In this document: positions 38,104 through 46,617 of the stretch, piece by piece
Layout of the letters: each line of letters begins with the position of its first letter
Numbering within the stretch: the stretch's first letter is position 1
DNA from: Pseudomonas asplenii
GTDB taxonomy: Bacteria > Pseudomonadota > Gammaproteobacteria > Pseudomonadales > Pseudomonadaceae
Assembly: GCF_001293465.1 (NCBI RefSeq)
Contig: NZ_JSYZ01000009.1
Coordinates: forward strand, 599,090 to 663,089
Length of the DNA stretch: 64,000 nt
Direction of reading: 5' to 3'
Notes under the pieces: generated by a model
What the model was told of the DNA's origin: nothing
The model's database searches: none
What the model saw: the letters and a program-made list of their open reading frames with translations, nothing else
Program-made: the position numbers and the translations under genes

Positions 38104-40221
38104 ATGCGTGATCAATTGTCCCCGCGTCGACTCAGCATGAAGCATTTGTTCCCCGGCACTGCACTTGCCCTTTTCATCGGCCTTGGCGTTTCGGCGTTCT
38201 CGGGCAACACGTTCGCAGCCAACAGCTGGGACAATCTTCAGCCCGACCGTGACGAGGTGATCGCCAGCCTGAACGTCGTCGAGTTGCTCAAGCGCCACCA
38301 CTACAGCAAGCCGCCGCTGGACAGCGCGCGCTCTGTGATCATCTACGACAGCTACATCAAGTTGCTCGACCCGTCGCGCAGCTATTTCCTGGCCAGCGAC
38401 ATCGCCGAATTCGACAAGTGGAAGACCCAGTTCGGCGACTTCCTCAAGAGCGGCGACCTCAATGCCGGCTTCACCATCTACAAGCGCTACCTGGATCGGG
38501 TCAAGGGCCGCCTGGACTTCGCCCTCGCCGAGCTGAACAAGGGCGTCGACAAGATCGACTTCACCACCCACGAGACCCTGCTGATCGATCGCAAGGACGC
38601 GCCGTGGCTCAAGAGCACCGCCGAACTCGACGACCTGTGGCGCAAGCGCGTCAAGGACGAGGTGCTGCGCCTGAAGATCGCCGGCAAGGATCCCAAGGCG
38701 ATCCAGGAACTGCTGGTCAAGCGCTACAAGAACCAGCTGGCCCGCCTGGACCAGACCCGGGCCGAGGATATCTTCCAGGCCTATATCAACACCTTCGCGA
38801 TGTCCTACGACCCGCACACCAACTATCTGTCTCCTGATAGCGCGGAAAACTTCGACATCAACATGAGCCTGTCCCTCGAGGGCATCGGCGCCGTGCTGCA
38901 AAGCGACAACGACCAGGTCAAGGTCGTGCGCCTGGTGCCGTCTGGCCCGGCCGACAAGACCAAGCAGGTCGCGCCGTCCGACAAGATCATCGGTGTCGCC
39001 CAGGGCGACAAGGAAATGGTCGACGTGGTCGGCTGGCGCCTGGACGAAGTGGTCAAGCTGATCCGTGGTCCGAAGGGCTCGGTGGTCCGCCTGGAAATCA
39101 TTCCGGCAAGCAACGCGCCGAACGACCAGACCAGCAAGATCGTCTCCATCACCCGCGAGGCGGTGAAACTGGAAGACCAGGCGGCAAGCAAGTCGATCCT
39201 GCACCTCAAGCAGGATGGCAAGGACTACAAGCTCGGGGTGATCGACATCCCGGCCTTCTACCTGGACTTCAAGGCCTTCCGTGCTGGCGATCCGAACTAC
39301 AAGAGCACCACCCGCGACGTGAAGAAACTGCTGGGCGAGCTGCAGAAGGAAGGCGTCGACGGCGTGGTCATCGACCTGCGCAACAACGGCGGCGGCTCCC
39401 TGCAGGAAGCCACCGAGCTGACCAGCCTGTTCATCGACAAGGGCCCGACCGTGCTGGTGCGCAACGCCGACGGCAAGGTCGACGTGCTCGAGGACGAAAA
39501 CCCCGGTGCGTTCTACAAGGGTCCGATGGCGCTGCTGGTCAACCGCCTGTCGGCCTCGGCCTCGGAGATCTTCGCCGGCGCCATGCAGGACTACCATCGC
39601 GCGCTGATCATCGGTGGCCAGACCTTCGGCAAGGGCACCGTGCAGACCATCCAGCCGCTCAACCATGGCGAACTGAAACTGACCCTGGCCAAGTTCTACC
39701 GGGTTTCCGGGCAGAGCACCCAGCATCAGGGCGTACTGCCGGACGTGGACTTCCCGTCGATCATCGACACCAAGGAAATCGGCGAAAGCGCGCTGCCGGA
39801 AGCCATGCCGTGGGACACCATCCGTCCTTCGATCAAGCCGGCGGTGGACCCGTTCAAGCCGTTCCTGGCCCAGCTCAAGGCCGACCACGAGGCCCGTGCG
39901 GCGAAGGATGCCGAGTTCATCTTCATCCGCGACAAGCTGGCCCTGGCCGAGAAGCTGCTGAAGGAAAAGACCGTGAGCCTGAACGAGGCCGAGCGTCGCG
40001 CCCAGCGTGCCGATATCGATGCCAAGCAACTGGCCATGGAAAACGCCCGCCGCAAGGCCAAGGGCGAGGACGCGCTCAAGGAACTCAAGAAAGAGGACGA
40101 CGACGCCCTGCCGCCTGACCCGGACAAGAAAACCAAGCCGGAAGACGACGCCTACCTGAGCGAGACCGGGCGTATCCTGCTCGATTACCTGCGTCTGAAT
40201 ACCGCGGTGGCCAAGCACTGA
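38104..40221 (+). CDS. prc: Periplasmic tail-specific protease Prc (AlgO-like)
   Basis: 705 residues from the ATG at 38104; a second ATG at 38137 (MKHLFPGTALALF) would directly begin the signal peptide, which ends near NTFAANSWD. A long helical N-terminal region precedes a PDZ domain (about 255-345) and the S41 protease core with Ser485 in SASASEIFA and Lys510 in FGKGTVQ, spaced 25 residues as in E. coli Prc. The C-terminus is Lys/Asp-rich. It degrades periplasmic substrates by their C-termini; in P. aeruginosa the homologue acts on mutant MucA in alginate control. Ends with an intrinsic terminator. Confidence 0.93.
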   Translation: MRDQLSPRRLSMKHLFPGTALALFIGLGVSAFSGNTFAANSWDNLQPDRDEVIASLNVVELLKRHHYSKPPLDSARSVIIYDSYIKLLDPSRSYFLASDIAEFDKWKTQFGDFLKSGDLNAGFTIYKRYLDRVKGRLDFALAELNKGVDKIDFTTHETLLIDRKDAPWLKSTAELDDLWRKRVKDEVLRLKIAGKDPKAIQELLVKRYKNQLARLDQTRAEDIFQAYINTFAMSYDPHTNYLSPDSAENFDINMSLSLEGIGAVLQSDNDQVKVVRLVPSGPADKTKQVAPSDKIIGVAQGDKEMVDVVGWRLDEVVKLIRGPKGSVVRLEIIPASNAPNDQTSKIVSITREAVKLEDQAASKSILHLKQDGKDYKLGVIDIPAFYLDFKAFRAGDPNYKSTTRDVKKLLGELQKEGVDGVVIDLRNNGGGSLQEATELTSLFIDKGPTVLVRNADGKVDVLEDENPGAFYKGPMALLVNRLSASASEIFAGAMQDYHRALIIGGQTFGKGTVQTIQPLNHGELKLTLAKFYRVSGQSTQHQGVLPDVDFPSIIDTKEIGESALPEAMPWDTIRPSIKPAVDPFKPFLAQLKADHEARAAKDAEFIFIRDKLALAEKLLKEKTVSLNEAERRAQRADIDAKQLAMENARRKAKGEDALKELKKEDDDALPPDPDKKTKPEDDAYLSETGRILLDYLRLNTAVAKH

Positions 40222-40290
40222 CGAGTGATAGCAATTTAGTGTGATTGCTCTTCGGAGCGTCATCAAACAGTCATCATTCTGTCGTGAAAT

Positions 40291-40341
40291 AAAGGACTGG
40301 ACACGTCTCCCGAGCCGGGAGCCGCCTCCGGTCCTTTTCTT
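40291..40341 (+). terminator. Terminator of prc in the leader of the EAL gene
   Basis: Outer arms AAAGGAC (40291-40297) and GTCCTTT (40331-40337) enclose a CTCCCG-AGC-CGGGAG hairpin (40307-40321) and are followed by TCTTTC. Because the next ATG is only 16 bp away, the same structure may act as an attenuator in front of the EAL-domain gene. Confidence 0.65.
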
Positions 40342-40356
40342 TCGACAGAGACTGCC

Positions 40357-42132
40357 ATGACCATGACCGAACAGCTGAACGCCTTGAGTTCAATCCTGGC
40401 TCAGAGTGGTCTGCACAGCCTGTTCCAACCGATCATTTCACTGTCCGAGAGACGTATCGTCGGCTATGAGGCGCTCAGTCGCGGGCCCTCCAACAGCCCG
40501 CTGCACTCACCCGTCAGCCTGTTCGCCGTGGCCCGTCAGGCCGGACGCCTGAGCGAACTGGAAATGGCCTGCCGGCTCAGTGCCTGCCGCCGTTTCAGCG
40601 AACAGAAACTGCCCGGCAAGCTGTTTCTCAACGTATCCCCCGAATCCCTGCTGGAGCCAAGCCACCCACCGGGACGAACCCTGCAATGGCTGCAGGACTT
40701 CGGCATCGACCCCAGCAACGTGGTCATCGAACTGACCGAGCAAACCCCCACCGACGATTTCCAACTGCTGCAGAACGCGCTGCACCACTACCGCGACATG
40801 GGTTTCTCGATCGCCCTGGATGATCTGGGGGCCGGCTATTCCAGCCTGCGCCTGTGGTCGGAATTGCGCCCGGACTACGTCAAGATCGACCGACACTTCA
40901 TCGATGGTATCCACCAGGACGGCCTCAAGCGCGAGTTCGTCGGCTCCATCCTGCAGATCGCCAAGGCCTCGCGGGCCCGGGTGATCGCCGAAGGCATCGA
41001 ATTGCCGGAAGAACTGGCGGTACTGACCGAAATGGGCGTCGACCTGGTGCAGGGCTACCTGCTCTGCCGTCCCCAGGAAAACCCGCCACAGGATGCCCAC
41101 GCCCTGCTGCCCAAGGTGGAAAACACCTCCATCGTCCTGAGCGAGGACGGCAGCGACCTCAGCGCCCTGCTCATCGAACAACCGGCAGTGACCCAGGACA
41201 CCGCCACGGCGACGGTGCTGGAGGCCTTTCGGCGCCAGGCCAATCTCAATTCGCTGGCGGTGCTGGACGAACAGCACCGGCCCTGCGGCATCGTCCATCG
41301 GCATTCGCTGTCGGATGCGCTGCTCAAGCCGTTCGCCACCGACCTGTTCGCCCGCAAGCCCATCAGCCGGCTGATGAGCGATGACTTCCTCGCCGTGGAA
41401 TCGAGCCAGTCGCTGCAACAGGTCAGCCGACTGCTGACCAGCCGTGCCCGGCAACGTATCGAGGAAGATTTCATCATCACCCTCAATGGCCGCTACCTGG
41501 GCCTTGGACGGGTGATCGACGTACTGAAACTGATCACCGAACTGAAGATCCAGCAGGCCCGCTACGCCAACCCGCTGACCCTGCTGCCCGGCAACGTGCC
41601 GATCCAGCAGTGCCTGGCCCGTCTGTTGCAACAGCAACGCGAAGCGTTGATCTGCTATGTCGACATCGACAGCTTCAAGCCCTTCAACGATATCTACGGC
41701 TACGGCCGGGGTGACGAAGTATTGCTATGCCTGGCGCAGTGCCTGAACGAGCGGGTCGACCCGAGCCGCGACTTCGTCGGCCACATCGGCGGTGATGATT
41801 TCCTGCTGGTGCTGGGTTCGGATGATTGGCAGAAACGCCTGGATCACCTGGTCGATGACTTCCAGAACCAGTGCCGGCGCTTCTACCGTGCCGAGCATCT
41901 GGAGGCCGGCTGTTTCATCGCGTCGAACCGCCAGGGCCTGCGCCAGGAGTTTGCCCTGCTGTCCCTGTCCATCGGTGCGGTGCACCTGAAGCCGCAGTCC
42001 TGCGGGCTGCTCGATGCCAGCCAGTTGGCCGAGCTGGCCTCACAGGCCAAGCACCACGCCAAGAACGTGCCGGGCCACAGCATCCACGTCATCGACAGCA
42101 CCGAGATCACTTCGCTCGAAGACAGCGCCTGA
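40357..42132 (+). CDS. Cyclic-di-GMP protein with EAL, CBS and degenerate GGDEF domains
   Basis: 591 residues, no membrane segment. The EAL domain (about 15-250) is complete: Glu38-Ala-Leu, Asn92, Glu125, Asp155-Asp156, Lys176, Glu212 and Gln232, so phosphodiesterase activity is likely. A CBS-pair-like region follows (about 265-395, for example SLAVLDEQHRPCGIVHRHSL), which could bind an adenine nucleotide. The C-terminal GGDEF domain (about 405-580) reads GGDDF at 478-482 and lacks an RxxD inhibitory site, so cyclase activity is doubtful. The protein probably degrades c-di-GMP in response to a cytoplasmic ligand. From memory, the P. aeruginosa homologue follows prc in the same way. Confidence 0.88.
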   Translation: MTMTEQLNALSSILAQSGLHSLFQPIISLSERRIVGYEALSRGPSNSPLHSPVSLFAVARQAGRLSELEMACRLSACRRFSEQKLPGKLFLNVSPESLLEPSHPPGRTLQWLQDFGIDPSNVVIELTEQTPTDDFQLLQNALHHYRDMGFSIALDDLGAGYSSLRLWSELRPDYVKIDRHFIDGIHQDGLKREFVGSILQIAKASRARVIAEGIELPEELAVLTEMGVDLVQGYLLCRPQENPPQDAHALLPKVENTSIVLSEDGSDLSALLIEQPAVTQDTATATVLEAFRRQANLNSLAVLDEQHRPCGIVHRHSLSDALLKPFATDLFARKPISRLMSDDFLAVESSQSLQQVSRLLTSRARQRIEEDFIITLNGRYLGLGRVIDVLKLITELKIQQARYANPLTLLPGNVPIQQCLARLLQQQREALICYVDIDSFKPFNDIYGYGRGDEVLLCLAQCLNERVDPSRDFVGHIGGDDFLLVLGSDDWQKRLDHLVDDFQNQCRRFYRAEHLEAGCFIASNRQGLRQEFALLSLSIGAVHLKPQSCGLLDASQLAELASQAKHHAKNVPGHSIHVIDSTEITSLEDSA

Positions 42133-42162
42133 GCTGCAAGTCCGCGAACAGGCCCCACGAGA

Positions 42163-42534
42163 TCAGGCTTCGGCCGACTCGGGATAGTCGTACTCGAACA
42201 CCCGCACCACTTCCGATGCGTGCCAGGAAGCCGCCGCCACGCCGTCCGACGGACCGGAAAAGCGCCCCAGGCGCTCCACGCATTCGAAAAAACCGGTACG
42301 CGGCAGACGGCTCGCGCCCTGGCTGATCACCAATGAACTGCGCAACGGCTGCTCGGCCCTGGCATCCAGGGCTGCCAGGTGCTCCAGCGCCGCCGTCAGG
42401 GTCTGCATGGCAGGGCTGGGCAGTTGCAGACGCTCGAGCAATGCCCGATAGGTCAACAGATGCCGCTGCCGACGGGCCTGATCGAGTTCCCCCAGCAGGC
42501 CCTCCCAATGCTGACGACTGATTCGCACGCTCAC
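42163..42534 (-). CDS. Hypothetical protein coupled to an XRE regulator
   Basis: 123 residues from the GTG at 42534, with GGAGGG seven bases upstream. The GTGA overlap with the stop of the XRE gene shows translational coupling. The first half (LLTYRALLERLQLPSPAMQT) looks like a small winged-helix-type segment; the second half includes GASRLPRTGFFECVERLGR, and the C-terminus is acidic (YDYPESAEA). I do not recognise a named family. No signal peptide or membrane helix. It may act with the XRE protein, as an antitoxin/toxin-like or sensor/regulator pair; this is inference. Confidence 0.65.
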   Translation of the reverse strand: MSVRISRQHWEGLLGELDQARRQRHLLTYRALLERLQLPSPAMQTLTAALEHLAALDARAEQPLRSSLVISQGASRLPRTGFFECVERLGRFSGPSDGVAAASWHASEVVRVFEYDYPESAEA

Positions 42535-42872
42535 GATGCATCCCTCCATCCGGCGACACCCAATTCCCAGGCCAGGCTGCGGCGAATCGCGGCATCCGGC
42601 TCCCGCTCACCACTCTCGATCAACCCCAGGTATGATGGGCTGATGCCCACGGTCCGTGCCAGCACCTCGATCGCCAGCCCCTTGGCTTCGCGCAGGGTGC
42701 GCAACTGGTCGAACGCCGGCATGGCGGCGGCCGGCGCCACAGGCGTGTCAGAAGAGGTCGGAGGGGGTTGTTGGCTGCGCAAGCCGGCAGCCTTGAGCAA
42801 ACTTTGGTACTGAGCCCAGGGGAGAACCGCATATTCCGGTTCACCGTCACGTGTAATTATTTGAAGATCCAT
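42531..42872 (-). CDS. XRE-type HTH regulator with an antitoxin-like N-terminus
   Basis: 113 residues. The N-terminus MDLQIITRDGEPEYAVLPWA resembles Phd/YefM-style antitoxin openings; a Pro/Ala-rich linker (35-52) leads to a C-terminal XRE helix-turn-helix (about 57-105: LRTLREAKGLAIEVLARTVG then SPSYLGLIESG). Because the downstream gene overlaps it, the pair forms a bicistronic unit. Regulation is probably autogenous. A ribosome site is not strong (the ATG lies in an AT-rich stretch at 42872). Confidence 0.75.
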   Translation of the reverse strand: MDLQIITRDGEPEYAVLPWAQYQSLLKAAGLRSQQPPPTSSDTPVAPAAAMPAFDQLRTLREAKGLAIEVLARTVGISPSYLGLIESGEREPDAAIRRSLAWELGVAGWRDAS

Positions 42873-42985
42873 TACTACACCCCGTAGGACGATTACACAT
42901 AGCGAGTCAGCGCTTTCCTAGTAGCTTAATATTAACAGCCACCAGAGTCGCTCGTGTGTGTGATCTTCAAACGAGGGGATTCAGG

Positions 42986-43441
42986 TCAATTTTTGTCGTT
43001 GCGTTCGAGCTGCAACTGCTTCGGGGTCTCCGGCAGGCGTTCGACCGCCACCAGGTGTTCCGGCACCTGGCGCTCGCGCCAGGCCCGGAAGGCATTCAAC
43101 TCCTGGTCCAGGGCATTCATCACCCAGGCCAGCACCGCGATATCGTCGAGCATGCCGAATAACGGGATGAAATCCGGAATCGCGTCGATCGGGCTGAGAA
43201 AATACATCAGGCCCGCCACCACGATGACCATCGACTTGGCACTGACCGCGCGATATTCACCGCGCCAGTAGGCCAGGCACAAGACCTGCAACAGCTTCAG
43301 GTCCTCCTTGAGCTTGCCCAGCCGCCCGCCTTCCCGGGCACTCTTGCTCGCCACTGCGAACAGTAAAGTGGGCAGGCGTCCACGCGCCAGGAGGCGTTGG
43401 GCCAGGGGCAGGAAGCGAGCGAAATTCCACGGTGTTTTCAT
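42986..43441 (-). CDS. DUF1232 (YkvA-like) membrane protein
   Basis: 151 residues from the ATG at 43441 (GGAG five bases upstream); the frame stays open to 43477, but that would place the start inside a strong palindrome. The DUF1232 core is VVAGLMYFLSPIDAIPDFIP and the following GMLDDIAVLAWVM. Function unknown; members are small membrane-associated proteins. The upstream palindrome contains two DnaA boxes. Confidence 0.8.
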   Translation of the reverse strand: MKTPWNFARFLPLAQRLLARGRLPTLLFAVASKSAREGGRLGKLKEDLKLLQVLCLAYWRGEYRAVSAKSMVIVVAGLMYFLSPIDAIPDFIPLFGMLDDIAVLAWVMNALDQELNAFRAWRERQVPEHLVAVERLPETPKQLQLERNDKN

Positions 43442-43462
43442 CATCACTCCAGCGATCAGGCG

Positions 43463-43499
43463 CACAAGGTTATCCACACAAATTGTGGATAACCTTGTG
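43463..43499. promoter_or_regulatory. Two facing consensus DnaA boxes in a 37-bp inverted repeat
   Basis: Two perfect 16-bp arms (43463-43478 and 43484-43499) with a 5-bp centre contain TTATCCACA at 43470-43478 and its reverse TGTGGATAA at 43484-43492, both exact matches to the strong DnaA box. They lie 22-58 bp upstream of the DUF1232 start. The remaining 300-bp gap to the FKBP gene holds a GTTTTTT/AAAAAAAC inverted stretch (about 43560-43582) and the FKBP terminator. Confidence 0.65.
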
Positions 43500-43694
43500 A
43501 ACAGAGCGGCATTTCATGGCTGAAAGCCCCGTCGCACAAGGGTCCGAGTCAGATCGGGCGTTTTTTACTCACTAAAAAAACCCCAATATTTCATTGACTT
43601 GGCGACAGTCTACGACTACGCCAATTAGCTCAATGTTAAGACTGCTGTCGGCAGTATATGTTCGGTTTATTGCAACCCATCATGCCGCACAAAC

Positions 43695-43723
43695 GAAAAC
43701 GCCCCGTAGAACGGGGCGTTTTC
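43695..43723 (-). terminator. Intrinsic terminator of the FKBP gene
   Basis: GAAAACGCCCCGT (43695-43707) and ACGGGGCGTTTTC (43711-43723) pair perfectly around AGA, giving an A-tract/U-tract flanked GC stem 19 bp beyond the stop. Confidence 0.85.
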
Positions 43724-43741
43724 GCGGGGCAAACCGGAGGA

Positions 43742-44503
43742 TTACTTCGCAGCTTTCTCGGCGGCCTTACCGGCAGGCTTGGCGGCAGGAGCTTCCGCAT
43801 CGTCAGCCTTGGTCGGATCCTTGATCGCCAGCAGTTCCAGGTCGAACACCAGAACCGAGTTGGCCGGAATCGCCGGGCTCGGGCTCTGCGCGCCGTAAGC
43901 CAGATCAGCCGGAATGTACAGCTTGTACTTCTCGCCGACGTGCATCAGTTGCAGGCCTTCGACCCAACCAGGAATCACGCCGCTGACCGGCAGGTCGATC
44001 GGGCTGCCGCGATCCACGGAACTGTCGAAGGTGGTGCCATTGATCAGCTTGCCGGTGTAGTGGACGGTGACGACGTCGGTCGGCTTGGGCTGAGGACCGT
44101 CGGCTTTCTTGACGACTTCATACTGCAGGCCGGAAGCGGTGGTCACGATGCCAGGCTTCTTGCCGTTTTCCTCGAGGAATTTCTTGCCGGCGGCTGCCGA
44201 CTCTTCGCTCAGCTTGGCCATGCGCTCTTCGGCACGCTTCTGCAGCGCGGCGAACGCCTCGACCAGTTCTTCGTCCTTGAGCTTCTGCTCTTTCTTGCCG
44301 ATGGCATCCTCGATGCCCTGGGCCACGGCCTTGGAATCCAGATCATCCATGCCTTCCTGGGCCAGGCTCTTGCCCATGTTCAGGCCAATACCGTAGGAGG
44401 CTTTTTGCGCCGGGGTTTTCAGCTCTACGCTGGAGTGCGAATCGCAGCCCGCGAGTACCAGGCTAACCAGGGCCACCGCCGCCGCCAACCGATGCTGTTT
44501 CAT
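43742..44503 (-). CDS. fklB: FKBP-type peptidyl-prolyl isomerase lipoprotein
   Basis: 253 residues. The leader ends in the lipobox LVLAGC (Cys20), so the protein is a lipoprotein. An FkpA-type helical dimerisation domain (about 30-115) is followed by the FKBP fold (about 120-225: VTVHYTGKLINGTTFDSS and VIPGWVEGLQLMHVGEKYKL). The C-terminus is an Ala/Lys/Pro-rich tail. It should assist folding in the envelope. Similar to FkpA/Mip proteins; the symbol follows usage for the homologous P. aeruginosa gene. Confidence 0.88.
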   Translation of the reverse strand: MKQHRLAAAVALVSLVLAGCDSHSSVELKTPAQKASYGIGLNMGKSLAQEGMDDLDSKAVAQGIEDAIGKKEQKLKDEELVEAFAALQKRAEERMAKLSEESAAAGKKFLEENGKKPGIVTTASGLQYEVVKKADGPQPKPTDVVTVHYTGKLINGTTFDSSVDRGSPIDLPVSGVIPGWVEGLQLMHVGEKYKLYIPADLAYGAQSPSPAIPANSVLVFDLELLAIKDPTKADDAEAPAAKPAGKAAEKAAK

Positions 44504-44771
44504 GCTATTTCCTTGTTCATGCGCCTAGGGGGCATTCGAATAAAGTCGCGAGCTTATCAGGCGGCCGCGACCAATGGCTACCGGGATCAGAGCCGAAAAC
44601 AGTCGATAAGTTCAGGTCCGCAAAGCATTTTACACAGTGCTGACATTCTGCTTACGTCCAACGAAACAGCCGCTCCGCCAGCGGGAGCCAGTACGGGCGG
44701 CCATCACGGCCACTTGATGCCAGGCAGCAGCTGAGGCATAAGAGCATCACACCTCGACAAGGATCGTTATC

Positions 44772-46580
44772 TTGCGCATTTTTTACCGTGTGTTACTGGC
44801 TCTGATACTGCTGATTGGCCTAGGCCTCGCGGTGATCTTGTACTACATCGCCAATCCGAAATTGCCGGCATACATACCGGCCGAGCAGGTGCATTACCTG
44901 GAACAGTGGAGCCCGGCCGATCGCCAGACCTTCTACTACACGCCCCAGGGTACCCAGGTGAAGGGCCTGCGCTACGAATGGTTCACCGCCCTGGAACTGC
45001 CCTTCTCCGAACAACGCTTCGCCGCGCCGGAATACCTGGCACGCTTCGGCTTCCTGGTCGATCCTCGGCAACAGGCCACAGCGGATAATCCCGGCAATCT
45101 GCCGGTGGGCTTCACCCGCCACCAGAACCCCGCAAGCAGCGAGCAGTACCTGGACATCACCTGCTCGGCCTGCCACACCGGCGAACTGCGCTACAAAGGC
45201 CAGGCGCTGAGGATCGACGGTGGTTCGGCCCAGCATGTCCTGCCCTCCAGCGTACCGACGGTGCGTGGCGGCAGCTTCGGCCAGGCACTGGTCGCCAGCC
45301 TCGCGGCCACCTACTACAACCCCTGGAAGTTCGAGCGCTTCGCCCGCAAGGTCCTCGGCAACGACTACGAGGCCAAGCGTGCCGAACTGCGGGTGGCGCT
45401 GAAACAGTCCCTCGATACCTTCCTCCACGTCGCCTGGAACGATACCCACCGCGGACTCTATCCGACGCTGGAGGGTCCGGGACGCACGGACGCCTTCGGC
45501 CGGATCGCCAACGCCAGCTTCGGCGATGCCATCTCCGACAAGAACTACCGGGTCGCCAACGCGCCGGTGGACTACCCGCAACTGTGGGATATCTGGACCT
45601 TCGATTGGGTCCAGTGGACCGCCTCGGCCCAGCAACCGATGGCCCGCAATATCGGTGAGGCCCTGGGCGTCGGTGCCACGCTGAACTTTTTCGACGCCAA
45701 CGGCCAGCCACTGCGTGGCGACGACCGCTATCCGTCCAGCGTGCGGGTGCGTGACCTGCACAAGATCGAGGAAACCCTGCAACGCCTCAAGCCACCGACC
45801 TGGCCCGAGGAGCTGTTCGGCAAGGTCGACCTGGCCCGGGCCGCCCAGGGCCGCAAGCTGTTTGCCGAGAACTGTGCCGGCTGCCACGTGCCCTCGGTGA
45901 CCGAGGAAAACGGTCGTGCGGTGCAACACCTCACCAGCATTCCCCTGGCCGCGATCGGTACCGACCCGAACACCGCGAACAACATCGCCGACCAACGCTA
46001 TGACCTGAGCGCGCTGCAATGGGACCCGGCGGAACTGGCCAAACTGCCGGTGCAACTTCATCCCAGGAGCGACCAGCCGCTGGACCTGAGCCAGCTGTCG
46101 GTAGCCAAGGGCCTGGCCTATGTCACGGCGTTCGTCGAGGAGCGCGCCTATCGCGATGCCGGCGTGACACCTGCCGAGCGCCCGCAACTGGACGGCTTCG
46201 GCCTGCCGATCGGCGTACTCGAACAACGGGCCTACAAGGCGCGGCCGCTGGCGGGGGTATGGGCCACACCGCCCTACCTGCACAACGGCTCGGTGCCGAG
46301 CCTCTATCAGTTGCTGTCGCCGCAGGACGAGCGCTCCACCACTTTTTATCGGGGCACTTTCGAATACGATCCGCGTCACCTGGGCTATCGCCAGAAAGCC
46401 TTCGAGAACGGCTTCCTGTTCGACACCCGGATCAGCGGCAACCACAACAGCGGTCATGAATTCCGTGCCGGCAAGCGCGGCAACGGCGTGATCGGCCGGC
46501 TGCTGCAACCGGAGGAGCGCTGGGCCCTGCTCGAATACCTGAAGGTGCTGGGTGGCCCGCTGGAGCAGCAGTTGCCATGA
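44772..46580 (+). CDS. RoxA-like membrane-anchored di-heme cytochrome c
   Basis: 602 residues starting at TTG, with AAGG nine bases upstream and no nearby ATG. A single N-terminal helix (about 5-27) anchors or exports the protein. Two heme-c motifs are present: CSACH (131-135) and CAGCH (368-372). The middle stretch QPMARNIGEALGVGA and the C-terminal YKARPLAGVWATPPYLHNGS resemble the rubber oxygenase RoxA/RoxB family and its relatives. Rubber oxygenase activity itself is not implied; related enzymes may oxygenate other unsaturated lipids. It is followed at 37 bp by a catalase-like gene. Confidence 0.75.
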   Translation: MRIFYRVLLALILLIGLGLAVILYYIANPKLPAYIPAEQVHYLEQWSPADRQTFYYTPQGTQVKGLRYEWFTALELPFSEQRFAAPEYLARFGFLVDPRQQATADNPGNLPVGFTRHQNPASSEQYLDITCSACHTGELRYKGQALRIDGGSAQHVLPSSVPTVRGGSFGQALVASLAATYYNPWKFERFARKVLGNDYEAKRAELRVALKQSLDTFLHVAWNDTHRGLYPTLEGPGRTDAFGRIANASFGDAISDKNYRVANAPVDYPQLWDIWTFDWVQWTASAQQPMARNIGEALGVGATLNFFDANGQPLRGDDRYPSSVRVRDLHKIEETLQRLKPPTWPEELFGKVDLARAAQGRKLFAENCAGCHVPSVTEENGRAVQHLTSIPLAAIGTDPNTANNIADQRYDLSALQWDPAELAKLPVQLHPRSDQPLDLSQLSVAKGLAYVTAFVEERAYRDAGVTPAERPQLDGFGLPIGVLEQRAYKARPLAGVWATPPYLHNGSVPSLYQLLSPQDERSTTFYRGTFEYDPRHLGYRQKAFENGFLFDTRISGNHNSGHEFRAGKRGNGVIGRLLQPEERWALLEYLKVLGGPLEQQLP

Positions 46581-46617
46581 ACCCATGCCCTCCCGACAAG
46601 CCTGAAAGGACGTTCAC

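Noticed and set aside
38065..40266. Minus-strand frame of 733 codons opposite prc
   Set aside because: Prc has a signal peptide, PDZ and Ser-Lys dyad on the plus strand; the antisense frame has none.
44820..46586. Minus-strand frame of 588 codons opposite the di-heme cytochrome
   Set aside because: No motif; the plus strand has two heme-c motifs and a membrane anchor.
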